DNA of 64,000 nucleotides, taken from the NCBI RefSeq assembly GCF_029227915.1, contig NC_079883.1, forward strand, positions 22,506,001-22,570,000, written 5' to 3'. The notes beneath the pieces were generated by a model, which did not search any database, had not been told where the DNA came from, and was given only the letters and a program-made list of their open reading frames with translations. The translations under genes were made by a program, and so were the position numbers. This stretch comes from Hydractinia symbiolongicarpus. Its lineage: Eukaryota > Cnidaria > Hydrozoa > Anthoathecata > Hydractiniidae. Positions 60,006 through 64,000 of this stretch are shown here, one piece after another; position 1 is the first letter of the stretch; each line of letters begins with the position of its first letter.

Positions 60006-63000
60006 TTAACAACAAGCAACAAATAAGCACTAACCTGTAGAATACAGAAACGTCAACAACCTTAAGCCTCGTCTATACAAGTGTTTAGTGATATTCGAAA
60101 AAACTTGCTCCAATTCTCTCTATATAAAAATGTTATTTATATAAAAGAATTTTTCCTTGTTTTTTTCTGCACTTGTTCCGAATTGAAAGGGTTGCCATTT
60201 TTCTTTTACATTTTATGTACAAGGTTTTATTCGTAACCATGTTGACTTGGTTTTCTTTTCTTTCATTTTACAATTCGATCTGCATAATTGGGGAAAGTTC
60301 TAATAAGAGATGAGGATTTTACAAAAAAAATAGTTTGTAGGGGAAAGGGGGGGTGTTTGGGTGGGAACATTAATTAGCTGCCATTTGGTGTTGATCCCCT
60401 TGCAATTCGGTTACAGTTACAAGAGCAGTAAGTAAAAACTCTGCAAAAATGTGCTCGGTTTATTTGTGATAATTTGTATGCACTTGGCTAAAATTAATGA
60501 ATTATAATTATGGGAAATAAATATCGAAATTATTCAACCTAAGAAATCGTCATATTTATATATTTCTTTTCATCAGGAAGAAAAAACGTGTATTGTATAG
60601 ACGTAGATATTATGCTTCAATTTTTTTATAAATTTGTAACGCTATTTTGTTGCTTATTTATCGTAGTATTAATTATAAAAATAGAAAATTCTGTAATCTC
60701 CCTCTTTTTTGCCTAGTACGCACCATACTTAAATGTCATTGTAGCCCCGAATCACGTGTTGATTCATTTAATTCGTAACATATTTTGCAGAATTGCAAAT
60801 CACAAAATGAACTTGGAATTTTTAGTTAATTCGTTTTAAAAAGTCCTGGAATTTTATTTCAAAAATTTACTGGCTTAGCAAATTGTGCAACATTTGAAAC
60901 AAAGAGCACATTTTTATTGAGATTGTGGAATTAAAGATTGCAAATTAGTCATTCCAAATACCTGATTGCTTTGCTCTAAAAGTAATTTTATGTTGAGTAA
61001 ATACGGTAACGCTTACTCTAGTTTAAAAAAAGTGCGAAATTAAGTTTGCGAATAATTGGTAAATTAATTCAGTATTATTTTCTTCCACGTTCATTTCTTC
61101 ACTAGTTCTTGATGCTAAGCTAGAACAACCCTGGGTTTATTAATCTTCGCAGTTTCGTTACCAGTCTTTGTTACACAATAAACGGAAACAGATTTACTTT
61201 AATTAAATATAAGTGTAAATATATGCTTTTAAACGATAGTTTTTAGAATGAAATAAACAAAAGTTACATGTCGTATATATTTTTCATTCGACAGATTATT
61301 TTGTGCACAACCAGTAAAATAAAAATTAAAAATAAGAGTGAATTTGAATCTAAAACAAAGTTTGACCCACATCGAATTCAGACGATAACAAAAAAAGAAT
61401 TGTGCAGTCTGAATATTGGTAAAATTACTAACAAAATTATTTATTGCATATTTCTTAAAAAAAAACAATAGCCTTACAAAAATATACATATTGAAAACAT
61501 AAAACTAGAAAATCCCACTAGCGTAAAAAACTAGAAAATCCCACTAGCGTAAATGCTCAAATGGACATGATCAAAGAAAAGCGGGCAGTATAATCAGAAA
61601 ATCGAGTAAAGTAACAAACCTCTTTTGATATTAAAGTGCATTTACATATACGCCAGGCATGCTCATTCGAGAAGGCTGCTTTTTTAAAACCTTCGCTAAG
61701 GGGCGCGTAATTGAGAGGCGCCTCTTGTCTATGTCAATAGAGAACATCGCTTAAGGAAAAGGGGAATAAAATCATGCATTTACGTTTCTCCTATATTTGA
61801 TACAAAAATAAGTATTTTTTAAAGTTTACGAATAATTACGTAAAAACAGGCCTTAAAATAAACGTGAAAAATGAAATGAAGCATATTCTTTGTTATCATA
61901 AAATATTCCATCACCTATTCACGGAAAACAAATATATGAATCGATCTCTCCCGTTTGTTCATATTTTTTTAAAGTTACATATACCGTACAAAATATATAC
62001 AGGACCCACAGTCCAACGGAATTATAATTTAACAGACTGTTCTGCAAAGTATAAAACTTTTACAAGAAAAAAGAGGAATATATATATAATATAATATAAA
62101 TAATCTAGATTTTATCTCTCAAATCATTTGTCATCTAAATGCTAAAAATATTCATTTTTAAATAAGAACTGATAATCAGACAAGCATAAACAACCAACAC
62201 TCCCCAGGATGTCCACTTAATATAATAACTCTTCGTTTTGGGGCTGCAATTGCTGGCATTTTCTCTATTTTTCCAGTTATTCTCAACAGAAATTTCAAAC
62301 TGTTGGATCTTAAAAATGCAAATTTTTGTAAAAAAACATATTCCTAGAACAGATTGGTTAAAAGTTAATGCTAATTCTTTTAGAGTGATTCTAAAATTTA
62401 ATCCTTGCTAATATTTTGGAAAATGAAGATAGTTCTGATTGACCATCCAAACCTAAAACTCCTCATCTTTCATAAAGAGACCAAATTTCCCTAACATTTT
62501 CCCTACATTTTTGAAATTCCTGACATTCCTGACAAAGTTGACACCCTGCCCTCTACCATATGCAAACAATCTTCGGCTAACGTAACAATGTCACCCACTA
62601 ACACACCAACACAAGCCTTGATATTCACTCCAGCATAGAATACATACAGTGATACAGCCTTTACTATACCTTTCGTGAATCAAAAAATATTGTCATCCAA
62701 GGTCTTTAATAAACATTTCTAAATATTTATGAAAAATGCGATATAATAATATTAACGTGTAAAACATTTTTTTTAAAAAATAATCCAACTAACGAATATA
62801 TCCACTAAGAAATACAAAACTGCTCACTTAGGTAGCTATATGTTCTTATTGACGCCGATGGTAAAACCGTTCAAGAACAACAAATTTGTACAACAACATG
62901 CACACGTGACAAAATGCAGTTACTTAAAACAATAAAACTCCAAAAACACTACAAAAACGTCCATTAAAATCTCCATACAAAGAACGTAAAATTTATATCC

Positions 63001-64000
63001 AAGATCGTTTAGAAATGTGATTCCATACAGCAGTTATATTTTTCTTGAGTAATCAGATCAACAACCTCCCAGAGTAAGCAGAAGCAACAGAATCAGTTAT
63101 TCCTTTTTCCGGCAACTTGAAAATTCCTTTCGAAACAGAACTCGCAGAATTTTCACGGCTCTCTCTGATATTTACCGTTTCTGACATAACCTTACAAGAA
63201 ATACAGACCAATCGCAATGCAGAACGAACATTTTTGCGATACGAGACGACCAATCACAAAACGAGGATAAACAGGCAAACGACCCTACATGATAACGCCG
63301 AAAGAATCACGTGATAAGCTTTGGTAAAAGCAAGCCAGTTACCAGACTCCCCCTTGTCATTTTTCGTATAGTTTCACAACTTGGTAACTCAAGTAAAGCA
63401 TGACACGACCTCATACTGAGTAAACGGCTACTGCATTGGCTTCCTGTAGACGACGCAAGAGGTACGCCATCATCGGTATCCCAGTTTAATCGGGCTCGAT
63501 GGTATTCCGGTCGAGGGTCCAAGCAAATATCAAAATCCAGCTAGAATTTAGACAAGTTAAATAACATTACAAGCTAGCTACACGTTTTTTTATAACCAAC
63601 ATAAAACTTTAGTCGAGGCTCAATCTGACTGTCTTGGAAGTTTCTCTCTTTTACAGGCTACTGCTTCATTGTTGATTGTTGACTATCTTGGAAGGACCAA
63701 ATTCACTGCTTAATTTTTGTTAGGCTAATGCATCAATCGATAATAAACTTTACGTTTAACCACCTATCTTGTATAAGACTTATGTAAAATACTTGAACAA
63801 GATGTATTTGAAAGTATTGTTGTTTTAAGACTCTGTTTTTTTTTATTTCCCCATTTAAGGTTGGTATCTTACGTACCAGTTGCTGTTGTTTTTAAAATAA
63901 TTTTAACCTTGTGTGTTGCTTATAAACTGTTGCTTATAAATACTTACGCGTGCTTGAATTCGTTGTAGGTAAGGCTTTTTGAAACCAGCCAGTTTTCTTA
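60006..64000. other. no gene recognised
   Basis: AT-rich DNA. Details seen: a 26-bp tandem duplication of actagaaaatcccactagcg at 61,499-61,553; a GC-richer gcgcgtaattgagaggcgcc spot at 61,702; and a promoter-like patch at 63,190-63,320. The stretch around 63,430-63,530 is GC-richer with open frames on both strands, but I could not assign it. Confidence 0.45.
63190..63320. promoter_or_regulatory. promoter-like patch: two CCAAT boxes and a CACGTG E-box
   Basis: CCAAT at 63,208-63,212 and 63,250-63,254 (both plus strand, 42 bp apart) and a palindromic atcacgtgat at 63,306-63,315. Less AT-rich than its surroundings. It could be the promoter of a gene just outside the window. Confidence 0.35.

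Noticed and set aside
61229-61489. Frames on both strands near 61.3 kb
   Set aside because: Low-complexity Lys/Asn/Ile or Phe/Tyr composition expected by chance in AT-rich DNA.
63307-63522. GC-richer frames, including a plus-strand LLHWLPVDDAR reading like the end of a LINE protein
   Set aside because: The resemblance covers only a few residues and the expected downstream sequence is absent.

Overview
The window is nuclear DNA of an intron-rich, AT-rich animal. It holds three intact multi-exon metazoan-type genes plus an apparently intact TRAF-like gene. It also carries decayed Copia, Penelope-like and pogo/Tigger elements and several small inverted-repeat elements. The TRAF-like gene and the mix of elements suggest an invertebrate, most likely a cnidarian and perhaps a hydrozoan; that placement is inference. 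No bacterial, organellar, rRNA, tRNA or CRISPR signal was found.

Bases 1 to about 31,240 are one locus present twice, head to tail, with an offset of about 17.5-18 kb. Copy A (about 200-17,140) holds a seven-exon minus-strand gene for a RING and TRAF-type zinc-finger protein with a repeated coiled coil. All exons join in frame to 426 aa. Copy B (about 17,830-31,240) is its dead twin: exon 1 is reduced to a 40-bp piece lying in the opposite orientation beside an (AT)n tract, exons 3 and 7 carry stop codons, and exon 5 has a 5-bp deletion. Each copy gathered its own insertions. Copy A has a truncated Copia element in a TRAF intron and a small inverted-repeat element. Copy B has a pogo-type element with a SINE-like insert and a Penelope-like element with a 12-bp target duplication whose empty site is visible in copy A. 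Both copies share a Tigger-like transposase remnant.

The most unusual object lies at about 34,895-41,297: an inverted-repeat element whose arms contain arrays of a ~115-bp unit rich in AGCCGTACC/GGTACGGCT motifs (about 5 units on the left, about 20 on the right, in opposite orientation). Between the arms is a two-exon gene of 419 codons that I do not recognise. No known transposase motif is visible in it.

The right half is ordinary genic DNA. It holds a four-exon gene for an unrecognised 127-aa membrane protein (42.4-44.1 kb, +) with TGACGTCA octamers just upstream; ZFPL1, a cis-Golgi RING-like membrane protein (46.3-53.1 kb, -, eight exons); and SLC39A9/ZIP9, a zinc transporter (56.4-59.3 kb, +, eight exons). 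The membrane-protein gene and ZFPL1 converge; ZFPL1 and SLC39A9 diverge. Between ZFPL1 and SLC39A9 lie (TAGC)n DNA, a hairpin, a hAT-like non-autonomous element with another element nested in it, and an orphan terminal-exon candidate. From 59.4 kb to the end I see no gene, only a fold-back relic of the Penelope-like ends, a short tandem duplication and a promoter-like CCAAT/E-box patch near 63.2 kb.
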